Notes under the pieces: model-generated
Told to the model about the DNA's origin: nothing
Seen by the model: the letters and a program-made list of their open reading frames with translations, nothing else
Databases searched by the model: none
Source of the DNA: Vibrio sp. FE10
GTDB taxonomy: Bacteria; Pseudomonadota; Gammaproteobacteria; Enterobacterales; Vibrionaceae
Length of the DNA stretch: 64,000 nt
Reading direction: 5' to 3'
NCBI RefSeq assembly: GCF_030297155.1
Contig: NZ_AP028067.1
Coordinates: 496,001-560,000, forward strand
Made by a program: the position numbers and the translations under genes
Shown: positions 56,162-64,000 of the stretch, in pieces
Numbering within the stretch: position 1 is the stretch's first letter
How the letters are laid out: every line of letters begins with the position of its first letter

Positions 56162-56296
56162 ATGTATTCACAAGCCCAAACTTCAACTTCAACTTCAACT
56201 TCAACTGTAGCTGCAGCTGTCGCCAGTCGTTTACCGACACCAAACCGTCATGTGCATAGTCACGGCCATTATCGTACACCGCAAAAAAGTGGTTAA
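56162..56296 (+). CDS. Small 44-residue ORF, Thr/Ser-repeat and His-rich
   Basis: The ORF has 45 codons including a TAA at 56294-56296. A strong GAGGAGGTG site ends about 5 bp before the ATG. Residues 7-15 are a Thr-Ser alternation encoded by an ACTTCA hexamer repeated about four times (56180-56206). An Ala-rich segment follows, then a His-rich basic C-terminus with four His residues (H30, H32, H34 and H36). No signal peptide or membrane helix is seen. I do not recognise the product. The ribosome-binding site can pair with an upstream GGCACCT (56097-56103). Confidence 0.55.
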   Translation: MYSQAQTSTSTSTSTVAAAVASRLPTPNRHVHSHGHYRTPQKSG

Positions 56297-56301
56297 TCGA
56301 G

Positions 56302-56430
56302 ATAAACACAACTTGAACTGATTATTATGATTCATCAACAAGTGAACCCTACACATCATGTTTATTGATAGCTGTATGAGGTATAACTAGAGCCTTATTT
56401 AGGACAGTTAGCCGATACAGCTATTTTTTT
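56302..56430 (+). ncRNA. Structured region between the 44-aa ORF and ung
   Basis: Nested and consecutive inverted repeats occur here. ATAAACA / TGTTTAT (56302-56308 and 56359-56365) encloses ACTTG / CAAGT. Then TAGCTGTAT / ATACAGCTA (56369-56377 and 56415-56423) is followed by a seven-T run. The last stem resembles a terminator with a 37-nt loop, 44 bp before ung. It may be a small RNA or a terminator for upstream transcripts. Confidence 0.35.
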
Positions 56431-56474
56431 GTCTGGCGAAACCTAGAAACCTTGATGATTGGGGAAGTAAAACG

Positions 56475-57155
56475 ATGAGCGCACCAAAGACTTGGGAATC
56501 CATTATTAATGATGAACGTGAGAAAGCCTACTTTCAGAGTGTTCTCGCTTTTGTCGAACAACAACGTAATAGTGGGAAAGCCATCTATCCTCCCCAAGAG
56601 CAGGTGTTCAGTGCTTTCGATATGACGCCCTTTGAGTCTGTACGCGTAGTTATCCTTGGGCAAGACCCTTATCACGGCGCTAACCAAGCTCACGGCTTAG
56701 CATTCTCTGTGCTACCTGGCGTTAAAATCCCACCGTCTCTGCGTAATATGTACAAAGAACTCGCACAAGATATAGAGGGCTTTGAGATCCCTAGTCATGG
56801 TTACCTTGATACTTGGGCATCTCAAGGGGTGTTAATGTTGAATACGGTACTGACAGTAGAAGAGGCAAAAGCACACTCACATGCCAAGTGTGGCTGGGAA
56901 ACCTTTACCGATACCATCATTGCTGAGCTAAATCAGCGTTCTGAGCCGATCATCTTCTTACTGTGGGGCGCGCATGCCCAGAAGAAAGGCCAAGCCATTG
57001 ATGCAGACAAACATCATGTGTTGGTCGCACCGCATCCATCACCATTATCAGCACGTCGTGGTTTCTTCGGTTGTCAGCATTTCTCGATGACCAACGAGCT
57101 ACTCTCTTCTATTAATCAACAGCCTATCGATTGGACATTACCACTGACACTGTAG
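56475..57155 (+). CDS. ung: Uracil-DNA glycosylase
   Basis: Removes uracil from DNA in base excision repair. It has 226 residues. The catalytic water-activating motif GQDPYHG is near residues 62-68, the uracil-pocket LNTVLTVE is near 119-126, and the minor-groove HPSPLSA is near 187-193. It follows nfo, another base-excision gene, with a small ORF and structured region between them. Confidence 0.98.
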   Translation: MSAPKTWESIINDEREKAYFQSVLAFVEQQRNSGKAIYPPQEQVFSAFDMTPFESVRVVILGQDPYHGANQAHGLAFSVLPGVKIPPSLRNMYKELAQDIEGFEIPSHGYLDTWASQGVLMLNTVLTVEEAKAHSHAKCGWETFTDTIIAELNQRSEPIIFLLWGAHAQKKGQAIDADKHHVLVAPHPSPLSARRGFFGCQHFSMTNELLSSINQQPIDWTLPLTL

Positions 57156-57241
57156 ATTGATGATTTTCTGAGCAGGGTCAAACCACAAATTGCCATCTTC
57201 ATATACACTTATAAATAGTAGGTGTAATGGAGTGCAATACT

Positions 57242-57793
57242 ATGATGATTGAAAGGATAAGAAGAGAGCACGGCTATATGGCTCGTTTGCTCGCGATTCT
57301 CAAAAATAAATTAGAGTGCCTGAAGCAAGAGCGTGACATTAACTATAGCTTGATCGCTGAGGTGGTTCATTACTTGATGAACCATTCAGATAAGGTGCAT
57401 CACCCTAAAGAAGACATTATTTACCGCTACTATCTCAAGCAGTATGGCAGTGACCAAGTGATTGAAGACTTGGAGTTAGAGCATCAACTGCTTTCTGAGA
57501 AAACGGCTGACTTTTTAGGTTTGGTCGATATGATCCTGCAAGATGCGGTTGTTCCTCAGCAGTTTTTCATTGAACAATTAGAAGGTTTTGTCTCTGTTCA
57601 GAAAAAGCATATGGAACTGGAAGAGAGGTTCATCATCCCTAAGATTGTGGAGGCGTTTACGGTGCAAGATTGGCAAGAGGTCGAATCGCAATGGCAACTG
57701 CCTGAAGATGACCCTGTATTCGGCCAAACCATCGCGGACCAATATAAGCAATTAGCTGATCGAGTTCGCCAAAGTGAAGGCGAATGTGTGTAG
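57242..57793 (+). CDS. Hemerythrin-domain protein
   Basis: Predicted cytoplasmic di-iron four-helix-bundle protein of 183 residues. The candidate ligands are visible as EHGYM (residue 10), HSDKVHHPKED (residues 52-62), LELEHQLL and KKHMELEERF. Members bind oxygen or serve in iron or nitric oxide repair; the function here is unknown. I chose the ATG at 57242 because GGAG ends 9 bp upstream; an ATG at 57227 is also possible. A terminator follows. Confidence 0.82.
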   Translation: MMIERIRREHGYMARLLAILKNKLECLKQERDINYSLIAEVVHYLMNHSDKVHHPKEDIIYRYYLKQYGSDQVIEDLELEHQLLSEKTADFLGLVDMILQDAVVPQQFFIEQLEGFVSVQKKHMELEERFIIPKIVEAFTVQDWQEVESQWQLPEDDPVFGQTIADQYKQLADRVRQSEGECV

Positions 57794-57818
57794 TGAATGG
57801 ATTGGCTCTCACAAAAAA

Positions 57819-57843
57819 TAAAGGCACCGTTTAGGTGCCTTTA
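57819..57843. terminator. Terminator after the hemerythrin gene
   Basis: AAAGGCACC-GTTTA-GGTGCCTTT, then ATC. The stem is flanked by an A-run on the left, so it could also act on the - strand. Confidence 0.75.
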
Positions 57844-57868
57844 TCATTCTATTTATTTGTTGTTCTGA

Positions 57869-58057
57869 TTAAAGCTTAATATCGTCTAAGCTAAAATCGA
57901 GTCCAAGGTTCATCTCTCTGAGCTCTTTCTCAAGCTGTCGACGGTCGTTGATCGCCTCGATTTCTCGCCATTTTCGTTTAAGTGGTTTTGAGCGAGTCTT
58001 GGTAGTAGCGCGTGGTAATTCTAGTTCTGATATTTCATCAAATTGAAAGTTGTCCAT
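57869..58057 (-). CDS. DUF3545 family protein
   Basis: 62-residue soluble protein, acidic at its N-terminus, then strongly basic (RSKPLKRKWREIEAI) and helical, ending LDDIKL. It matches the DUF3545 family of short gammaproteobacterial proteins of unknown function. The ribosome-binding site upstream is GGAGATATA. It converges with the hemerythrin gene. Confidence 0.75.
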   Translation of the reverse strand: MDNFQFDEISELELPRATTKTRSKPLKRKWREIEAINDRRQLEKELREMNLGLDFSLDDIKL

Positions 58058-58767
58058 AAGCTATATCTCCATCCGTGGGCTAGTCTTTACAGACTATTAG
58101 ATACCATATTTGGTTCTACAATAACCTTGATTTGTTTCTCATTTGTTTCAAATCTATGAAGGTTTTGTTTGCATTTCCTATGCATGCTCACACATTGCTC
58201 TTTATTTTCTGTATAAAAAACAAGCAAACAGACTGACGTAAACGATTAAATTATCCGTGTTTTAATGTTAATTCATTGTGCGAAAGGAATAGTACTTTAA
58301 CGACAATGCATACAGCTGCGTATTGTGTGATGAGGGAGAGGGATTTAATCGCCATAGAAAAAATCACAGATCTTCACTATACCTTGTAAAACCTAGGCTG
58401 GTGCTATTTTTATCGAATGCCATTCTTGTTAAACCAAGGCGCTGGCCATTGTTGATATTATGTCCCGATAATGTGACTTTTATTGGGCCTGATTGTTGAA
58501 AATTGTGTTAACAAAAGGTGTGTTATTAGTGAAATGTCATTTGAATATTAATCTATTTGCATATTGATTTTTAGGTCGTCTCACTGCATTATCCGCCCGT
58601 CAAAAAATACACTGATACGTAAAATGGATGCATGAAGCGACATTTACAATCTAGATCGCAACAAATAAATATAAAACGAATGCCGATACAACATTGACAC
58701 TGGCATAGGCGATTTAGAGGAAGGCTCGGAAGCAAGATCAGTGCTTAAACTCAATTACGAGGTTCAC
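58058..58767. other. Long non-coding region before the Na+/alanine symporter
   Basis: About 700 bp without a supported gene. It carries the divergent promoters of DUF3545 and the symporter. I searched for the tandem glycine riboswitch that precedes some Vibrio symporters and did not find its conserved core. No other element can be named. Confidence 0.3.
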
Positions 58768-60198
58768 GTGACAGACTTAATCAATTTGATGAACGATCTC
58801 CTTTGGGGATCTATCTTAGTTTACTTACTCGTTGGTGTGGGTATCTACTTCACTGTACGACTAGGCTTCATTCAATTCCGCCATTTCGGCCACATGTTCT
58901 CTGTTCTTAGAAACAGCCGTAAAGCAGACAGTGCTGGTATCTCTTCTTTCCAAGCTCTTTGTACTAGTCTCGCAGCTCGTGTAGGTACAGGTAACATGGC
59001 TGGTGTTGCTGTTGCTCTTACCGCTGGTGGCCCTGGTGCTATCTTCTGGATGTGGCTAATTGCCATGCTAGGTATGGCAACATCGTTTGCAGAAAGCACA
59101 CTAGCACAGCTATACAAAACACGTGATAACGACGGTAACTACCGTGGCGGTCCTGCATACTACATGGAGAAAGGCCTAGGTATGCGTTGGATGGGGGTTC
59201 TATTCTCTATCTTCCTAATCATCGCATTCGGTCTAGTCTTCAACGCAGTTCAAGCGAACGCGATTGCAAGTGCAATGAATACGGCATTCGACTTTGAGCG
59301 TAGCTACGTTGGTGTTGGTATCGTTATTATCTCTGCATTCGTTATCTTCGGTGGTATCCGTAAGATTGCTCGCACTGCAGAAATCATTGTTCCAGTTATG
59401 GCGCTGGCGTACTTAGCTATCGCTATCTACGTGATGCTAATGAACATTGAGAAAGTGCCTGAAGTTCTGGCTCTTATCTTCAAGAGTGCATTCGGCCTGC
59501 AAGAAGCAGCAGCGGGTGGCCTAGGTTACGCAATCGCACAAGCGATGATTAACGGCATCAAACGTGGTTTGTTCTCGAACGAAGCGGGTATGGGTTCTGC
59601 GCCAAACGCAGCAGCCTCTGCTACGCCTTACCCACCGCACCCTGCATCACAAGGTTATGTGCAAATGCTAGGCGTGTTCATGGACACGATTGTTATCTGT
59701 TCTGCAACAGTAGCAATCATCCTGATGTCTGGTGAGTATGTACCACACGGTGAAGTAACAGGTATCGAACTAACGCAACGTGCACTAACCGCACAAGTTG
59801 GCGAATGGGGCGGCATCTTTGTAGCGGTAGCGATTTTCTTCTTCGCTTTCACTTCAATCATTGCAAACTACTCGTACGCTGAAACGAACCTTATCTTCCT
59901 AGAGCACAACAACAAGAAGGGCCTAGTGCTGTTCCGTATCGTTGTGTTGGGTATGGTTATGTTCGGCTCTCTCGCGACACTACCAACGGTATGGGCATTA
60001 GCTGATGTATCGATGGGTTTAATGGCGATTGTGAACTTGGTAGCGATCATCTTGCTATCGGGCATCGTGATTAAGCTAGCGAAAGACTACAACCGTCAAT
60101 TAGACGCGGGTAAAGTACCTACGTTCGATGCGGATGATTTCCCAGAGCTTAAAGCTCAATTGGAAGATGGTATTTGGGTTAACAACAAGAAGAAGTAA
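58768..60198 (+). CDS. Sodium:alanine symporter family (AGCS) transporter
   Basis: Inner-membrane amino acid:Na+ symporter of 476 residues with about ten hydrophobic segments. Family motifs are SFQALCTSLAARVGTGNMAGVA near residues 60-81, GGPGAIFWMWLIA, and GIKRGLFSNEAGMGSAPNAAA near 270-290. I chose the GTG at 58768 (MTDLINLMN), with GAGG 5 bp upstream; the frame extends to a GTG at 58741. It is similar to E. coli YaaJ, which also lies near the thr operon. The substrate is probably Ala or Gly. Confidence 0.9.
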   Translation: MTDLINLMNDLLWGSILVYLLVGVGIYFTVRLGFIQFRHFGHMFSVLRNSRKADSAGISSFQALCTSLAARVGTGNMAGVAVALTAGGPGAIFWMWLIAMLGMATSFAESTLAQLYKTRDNDGNYRGGPAYYMEKGLGMRWMGVLFSIFLIIAFGLVFNAVQANAIASAMNTAFDFERSYVGVGIVIISAFVIFGGIRKIARTAEIIVPVMALAYLAIAIYVMLMNIEKVPEVLALIFKSAFGLQEAAAGGLGYAIAQAMINGIKRGLFSNEAGMGSAPNAAASATPYPPHPASQGYVQMLGVFMDTIVICSATVAIILMSGEYVPHGEVTGIELTQRALTAQVGEWGGIFVAVAIFFFAFTSIIANYSYAETNLIFLEHNNKKGLVLFRIVVLGMVMFGSLATLPTVWALADVSMGLMAIVNLVAIILLSGIVIKLAKDYNRQLDAGKVPTFDADDFPELKAQLEDGIWVNNKKK

Positions 60199-60239
60199 TC
60201 TTGTTGGGGCGATTCATCGCTCATCCTAAAATCATTAGA

Positions 60240-60269
60240 AAGGCTAAGGTTTCGACCTTAGCCTTTTTC
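60240..60269 (+). terminator. Terminator after the symporter gene
   Basis: AAGGCTAAGGT-TTCG-ACCTTAGCCTT is followed by TTTCTTT, a stable stem with a tetraloop. Confidence 0.88.
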
Positions 60270-60280
60270 TTTGCCTGCGA

Positions 60281-60314
60281 TTTCTATCTGTTTGCAGTTT
60301 CTATCTGTCTGCGA
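60281..60314. repeat. 17-bp tandem duplication
   Basis: TTTCTATCTGTTTGCAG (60281-60297) is followed directly by TTTCTATCTGTCTGCGA (60298-60314), with 14 of 17 identical. Non-coding, just beyond the terminator. Confidence 0.6.
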
Positions 60315-60458
60315 CTTTTTCTTTGTTAACGATTTTTCTTTGCAAGAGACTTATAGCTAGATCTGTCTATCAAAGTAATAGGAAGAGTCATAAAGACAAG
60401 TTGATGTTTTTTCTATACTCTAGCTGCATCCAGTTAGATAACCGATTAGGGTAAAGTT

Positions 60459-61235
60459 ATGTTAGTTGTCGTTTCTCCAGCCAAGACATTAGATTACGAA
60501 TCACCATTAGCGACTGAGCGCTTCAGCCAGCCAGAGTTTATTGAACACTCTGCAGAGCTTATTGAAGTGTGTCGTAAGCTGACACCTGCTGATGTATCAG
60601 CGCTGATGAAAGTAAGCGATAAGATTGCTGGGCTGAACGTAGCGCGCTTTGAGCAATGGAGCGAGACCTTTACCCAAGAGAATGCTCGCCAAGCTATTTT
60701 GGCGTTCAAAGGTGATGTCTACACTGGCTTAGATGCTGAAACACTGTCGGACGATGATTTTGACTACGCACAGAATCACCTGCGCATGCTTTCTGGCCTA
60801 TATGGGTTATTGAAGCCATTGGATTTGATGCAGCCTTACCGCCTAGAGATGGGCACACGCTTAGCTAATGAACGTGGCACTAACTTGTATCAGTTCTGGG
60901 GCAATATCATCACAGACAAGCTGAATGAAGCGTTGAACGCTCAAGGCGATAATGTGTTGATCAACCTAGCATCGAACGAATACTTTAAAGCGGTGAAGCC
61001 GAAGAGCCTTGATGGTCAAATCATCACGCCAGTTTTTAAAGACTGCAAGAATGGCCAGTACAAGGTGATCAGCTTTTACGCGAAGAAAGCGCGTGGCATG
61101 ATGGCTCGCTACATCATTGAGAACAAAATCGATTCAGTCGAAGCGCTGACCAAGTTTGATATCGCGGGTTACTACTTCGTTGAAGAAGAGTCGAATGCGA
61201 AAGAGTTAGTCTTCAAGCGTGAAGAGCAAAACTAG
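60459..61235 (+). CDS. yaaA: Peroxide stress protein YaaA (DUF328)
   Basis: DNA-binding/iron-limiting protein that protects E. coli against peroxide-driven Fenton damage. It has 258 residues. N-terminal [10 protein letters not shown] (residues 4-13), [11 protein letters not shown] near 86-96 and [15 protein letters not shown] near 109-123 are family signatures. The C-terminal half contains [11 protein letters not shown]. The E. coli gene also follows the thr operon. A terminator follows here. Confidence 0.94.
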   Translation: MLVVVSPAKTLDYESPLATERFSQPEFIEHSAELIEVCRKLTPADVSALMKVSDKIAGLNVARFEQWSETFTQENARQAILAFKGDVYTGLDAETLSDDDFDYAQNHLRMLSGLYGLLKPLDLMQPYRLEMGTRLANERGTNLYQFWGNIITDKLNEALNAQGDNVLINLASNEYFKAVKPKSLDGQIITPVFKDCKNGQYKVISFYAKKARGMMARYIIENKIDSVEALTKFDIAGYYFVEEESNAKELVFKREEQN

Positions 61236-61354
61236 TAGCTCTTGGTTAATTAGTCACTCTTGGTTAACGAGTTACTTCGGCTTTAGCCTGTAATTAAAAT
61301 TAGAGACGAGTTATTTAGCCTAATAACAGGCCAGACAATAATAAGCTAGACAAA

Positions 61355-61390
61355 GAAAAGCCCCATGCAGATAACTGCATGGGGCTTTTT
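61355..61390. terminator. Bidirectional terminator between yaaA and srmB
   Basis: AAAAGCCCCATGCA-GATAAC-TGCATGGGGCTTTT is a perfect 14-bp stem with A/T runs on both sides. Confidence 0.93.
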
Positions 61391-61415
61391 ATTGAATCAT
61401 TGAAAGACGACTAGA

Positions 61416-62681
61416 TTACTTGTTCTTAACGGCTTTCTTTTTCTTAGCGATTTTCTTTTTCTTAGCAATTTTTTGCTTCGCTACCGCTTTCTTGTCTTCT
61501 TTCTTCGGTTTCTTCTTCTTCGTTACCGCGGCTTTCTTATGCGTTGGGCGCATGCCTTCGATGAAGCGTTCTTTGATTGCATCTTCAGTGTAACGAGCCA
61601 CACGTTCAATCATTAGCTGGTCGTGTGCTTCAATGATAGAAACCGCGTTACCTTTTTTACCTGCACGAGCCGTACGGCCGATACGATGTAGGTAGACATC
61701 TGCAGTACGTGGCATGTCGTAGTTAATAACGTGGCTCACATCTGGAAGGTCGATACCACGAGCTGCGACGTCAGTTGCCAGCAGTACGTTGATAGAACCA
61801 TCGCGGAAACGAGAAATTGCGTTGTTACGACGATCTTGAGGCATTTCACCTTGGATCCATACACATGGGATCTGTGCGCTTTCTAGTTGAGCTCGCAGCT
61901 CACCTAGGCGGTCACGAGTCTTCAAGAAGATGATGCTACGTTCAGCTTGCTCTGTGATGATATGTTTTAGGATATCAAGCTTGTGCTTAGCTGAATCGGC
62001 GCGGTGATACCATTGAGTGATCTTCTTACGTTCACGCAATGATGATTTTGCATCGATCTCTGCTGGGTTTTTCAGAAGATCTTCAGTGAAACCTTCAATA
62101 CCTTTACCTTCTAGCGTTGCTGAGAAAAGTAAAGTTTGTTTACGCCAGCGACATTCTGCTGATAAACGGTCCACAACCGGGCCAAAGCCCATATCTAGCA
62201 TGCGGTCTGCTTCATCCAGAACTAACCATTCAATCGCACGACAATCGAAACGCTCACCTTCAATGTATTCCATCAGACGACCAGGTGTTGCCACCACGAT
62301 ATCTTGAGTCGTACTTAAGATGTCAGCGTGCTCTTGGTACATCACGCCGCCAGTGATCGTAAAGATATTTAGGCTGGTGTACTTAGCGAGCTCACGAGCT
62401 TGCTCGGTGATCTGCATTGCTAGTTCACGCGTTGGCGTCAGGATAAGCATACGTGCAGGACCTGACTTCTTACGTGGGAAGTCCAGTAGGTATTGCAGTG
62501 CTGGCAGTACAAATGAAGCTGTTTTACCGGTACCTGTTGGCGCAGAAGCCAAAACGTCTCTTCCATCTAACGCTTGTGGGATAGCTTCAGCTTGTATCTG
62601 TGTAGGGCGTTCGTAGCCCATTTCGTCAATTGCTTTAAGCAGCTCTTGGTTTAGATCGAGTTCTGCAAAGGTTCTGATCAC
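61416..62681 (-). CDS. srmB: ATP-dependent RNA helicase SrmB
   Basis: DEAD-box helicase that assists early 50S ribosome assembly. It has 421 residues. The Q-motif (PTQIQ) is near residue 26, motif I APTGTGKT near 48-55, DEAD near 154, SAT near 187, and motif VI HRIGRTARAG near 340. The C-terminal 45 residues are strongly Lys-rich with a repeated IAKKKK motif, probably an RNA-contacting tail. The neighbour is trmN6, as in E. coli, though here both are on the same strand. Confidence 0.93.
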   Translation of the reverse strand: MIRTFAELDLNQELLKAIDEMGYERPTQIQAEAIPQALDGRDVLASAPTGTGKTASFVLPALQYLLDFPRKKSGPARMLILTPTRELAMQITEQARELAKYTSLNIFTITGGVMYQEHADILSTTQDIVVATPGRLMEYIEGERFDCRAIEWLVLDEADRMLDMGFGPVVDRLSAECRWRKQTLLFSATLEGKGIEGFTEDLLKNPAEIDAKSSLRERKKITQWYHRADSAKHKLDILKHIITEQAERSIIFLKTRDRLGELRAQLESAQIPCVWIQGEMPQDRRNNAISRFRDGSINVLLATDVAARGIDLPDVSHVINYDMPRTADVYLHRIGRTARAGKKGNAVSIIEAHDQLMIERVARYTEDAIKERFIEGMRPTHKKAAVTKKKKPKKEDKKAVAKQKIAKKKKIAKKKKAVKNK

Positions 62682-62788
62682 TGTTGTTTCTCCACAAGCA
62701 ATAAATGTTTCTGCTTCTAACAGCAGACGATAAAAAAGAGTAGTCGGACATTATAGAAGCATTAGTGATTAGGATCACATGGTATTTG

Positions 62789-63517
62789 CTACATCTTGAG
62801 ATAAAAATCTTTAGTAAGTGCAATAAATGCCTCGCTATAACCACCATCACCATGGATTGTAAGCGATTCACACTGAAGATCTCGCTCACAAGCAGGATCT
62901 TTAGATAGTTCAAACAGGATTCTGCTTGGCGGTTTTTTGTCGGTTGTTTTCACATCAAGGCGTTTTGCTAGGTACCAACCACATTGTTGAGCCAGTTTAA
63001 TAAAGCTTTCCCCTTCTGGCGTTGGCAGTATGAAGCTTGCGGTTGCACTCTCTGTTGTGAGTTCGAAACAGCGTTTAGCGAGTTCAAGATGATCCAAACT
63101 TGTTGTGTGTCTAGCGGTGGCCCTTTGACTTTGCTGTGCCTGCTCACCTGAATTGAAATAAGGGGGATTACAAATGATGGCATCAAATGCTTGAGGAAAC
63201 TCGGCCGTTAAAATACTGCCTTGGTGAAGGCGAATACGATCTTGCCAAGGCGACTGTTCAATATTGATGGTCGCGGCATGGATCGCGTGCTGATCAATAT
63301 CAATGGCCGAGATTAAGGCACCTTCGAAACGTTGAGCCGCCATCAAAGCTAATAATCCTGTGCCTGTCCCTATATCAAGTACCGACTCTTTTTCCGCAAG
63401 GTTAACCCATGCACCGAGTAGCACTCCGTCGGTACTGACAGGCATACCGCTCTGTCCACCGTAAATAGAGAATTTTTTGAAATCGAAGCTTTTGGTTTCT
63501 ACCGTTTTGTCTTTCAT
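62789..63517 (-). CDS. trmN6: tRNA1(Val) (adenine-37-N6)-methyltransferase TrmN6
   Basis: Class I SAM-dependent methyltransferase that modifies A37 of tRNA-Val(cmo5UAC). It has 242 residues. The SAM motif [12 protein letters not shown] is near residues 47-58, and the adenine-N6 signature NPPYFNSG is near 117-124. It begins with the conserved [25 protein letters not shown]. It lies 107 bp upstream of srmB on the same strand. E. coli yfiC is its counterpart. Confidence 0.94.
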   Translation of the reverse strand: MKDKTVETKSFDFKKFSIYGGQSGMPVSTDGVLLGAWVNLAEKESVLDIGTGTGLLALMAAQRFEGALISAIDIDQHAIHAATINIEQSPWQDRIRLHQGSILTAEFPQAFDAIICNPPYFNSGEQAQQSQRATARHTTSLDHLELAKRCFELTTESATASFILPTPEGESFIKLAQQCGWYLAKRLDVKTTDKKPPSRILFELSKDPACERDLQCESLTIHGDGGYSEAFIALTKDFYLKM

Positions 63518-63831
63518 GAATGTTCTGAGTATCGAGATATTTTAAGTGATTAGCTCTAATGTTAATAATTTGTATGAATCAATGTTCTGCTTGGAGAGCT
63601 ATTGTTGTGAATTATGGTTAGTTTATAATTATGGCTATTTTTCTATATCCAGTGGAATCCACTGCTTTTTGTTCGTATATGCAAATTTATATGGTGTTTT
63701 TTTATGGTGACTTGCAGCTAGGCGAGCGTTTCGTCATTATGCGCGACTATTTTATAGATTGATTGGCAGCCTTGAGCTGTAACATTCATGTAAACACAAC
63801 ATAAATTCATAAATATAATTAAGGATTATCT
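63518..63831. other. Divergent region between trmN6 and brnQ, with hairpin
   Basis: 314 bp, AT-rich and without an ORF. A perfect palindrome CAGTGG-AAT-CCACTG (63650-63664) is followed by CTTTTTG. On the + strand this could be a terminator or attenuator in the brnQ leader, or an operator. Confidence 0.4.
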
Positions 63832-64000
63832 GTGAAACAGAGTCTAAAACTAACAGATATAATGGCATTGGGCTTTATGCTTTTTGCGTTTTTCTTAGGT
63901 GCGGGTAACATCATCTTCCCACCTCTTGCTGGCCAATTGGCTGGTGACCACTTTCTTCCAGCGATGTCTGGTTTCCTGCTGACCGCCGTTGGTCTGCCGT
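63832..64000 (+). CDS. brnQ: Branched-chain amino acid:cation symporter BrnQ, 3' truncated by window edge
   Basis: Start of an inner-membrane Leu/Ile/Val symporter (LIVCS family). Only 56 residues are visible, beginning [19 protein letters not shown], with the family motif [15 protein letters not shown] near residues 20-34. The start is GTG, with AAGGA 7 bp upstream. The rest is outside the window. Confidence 0.88.
   Translation, partial: MKQSLKLTDIMALGFMLFAFFLGAGNIIFPPLAGQLAGDHFLPAMSGFLLTAVGLP

Noticed and set aside
58560..58767. Glycine riboswitch before the alanine symporter
   Set aside because: The conserved purine-rich and CCGAAGG-type core segments were not found; only a weak CACTG/CAGTG pair is present.
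62635..62913. 92-codon - strand ORF bridging trmN6 and srmB
   Set aside because: It overlaps the ends of two well-supported genes in another frame and resembles no family.

Overview
The window is a 64-kb stretch of a Vibrio chromosome, most likely the large chromosome of a Splendidus-clade or related species. The protein sequences look vibrio-like throughout. The gene orders mraY-murD-ftsW-murG-murC-ftsQAZ-lpxC-secA-mutT (without ddlB or secM), two tandem gltBD operons, adjacent arcB/arcA and mtnN-cbiB-btuF are ones I associate with vibrios. This assignment is inference from content; no database was searched.

Layout. (1) 1-9340: the end of the division and cell wall cluster (murD fragment, ftsW, murG, murC, ftsQ, ftsA, ftsZ, lpxC), all on the + strand. 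(2) 9341-19037: secA, mutT, dapB and carAB, each followed or preceded by clear terminators, repeats or promoters. (3) 19165-24918: a small accessory stretch with a TSUP exporter, a LysR regulator, a flavodoxin-like protein and a TRIC/UPF0126 channel, then the mtnN-cbiB-btuF operon. (4) 25047-27208: the most mobile part, with a complete IS3-family element carrying a 3-bp target duplication, a DUF1499 lipoprotein and a 266-bp MITE-like element. (5) 27211-39567: two complete glutamate synthase operons in tandem on the - strand. (6) 40098-48225: yhcC, a PAS-GGDEF diguanylate cyclase, arcB, a lipoprotein gene broken by an amber codon, arcA, an RraA-like gene and a small outer-membrane-like protein. 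(7) 48530-53481: the thr operon with an attenuator leader peptide (thrL-thrA-thrB-thrC). (8) 53591-64000: FMN reductase, grcA with two FNR boxes, nfo, an unlisted 44-aa small ORF, ung, hemerythrin, DUF3545, a Na+/alanine symporter, yaaA, srmB, trmN6 and the start of brnQ.

How the genes fit together. Most of the window is core metabolism: peptidoglycan and division, protein export, lysine/DAP, arginine/pyrimidine, threonine and glutamate synthesis, plus redox control. ArcA/ArcB, the FNR boxes before arcA and grcA, and GrcA itself form an oxygen-responsive theme. I found no defence system, prophage, CRISPR array, tRNA or rRNA. The points most worth following are the MITE-like element between gltD and its terminator, the long palindromic intergenic repeats, the 44-aa ORF with a possible ribosome-site-sequestering stem, the structured region before ung, and the amber-split lipoprotein.
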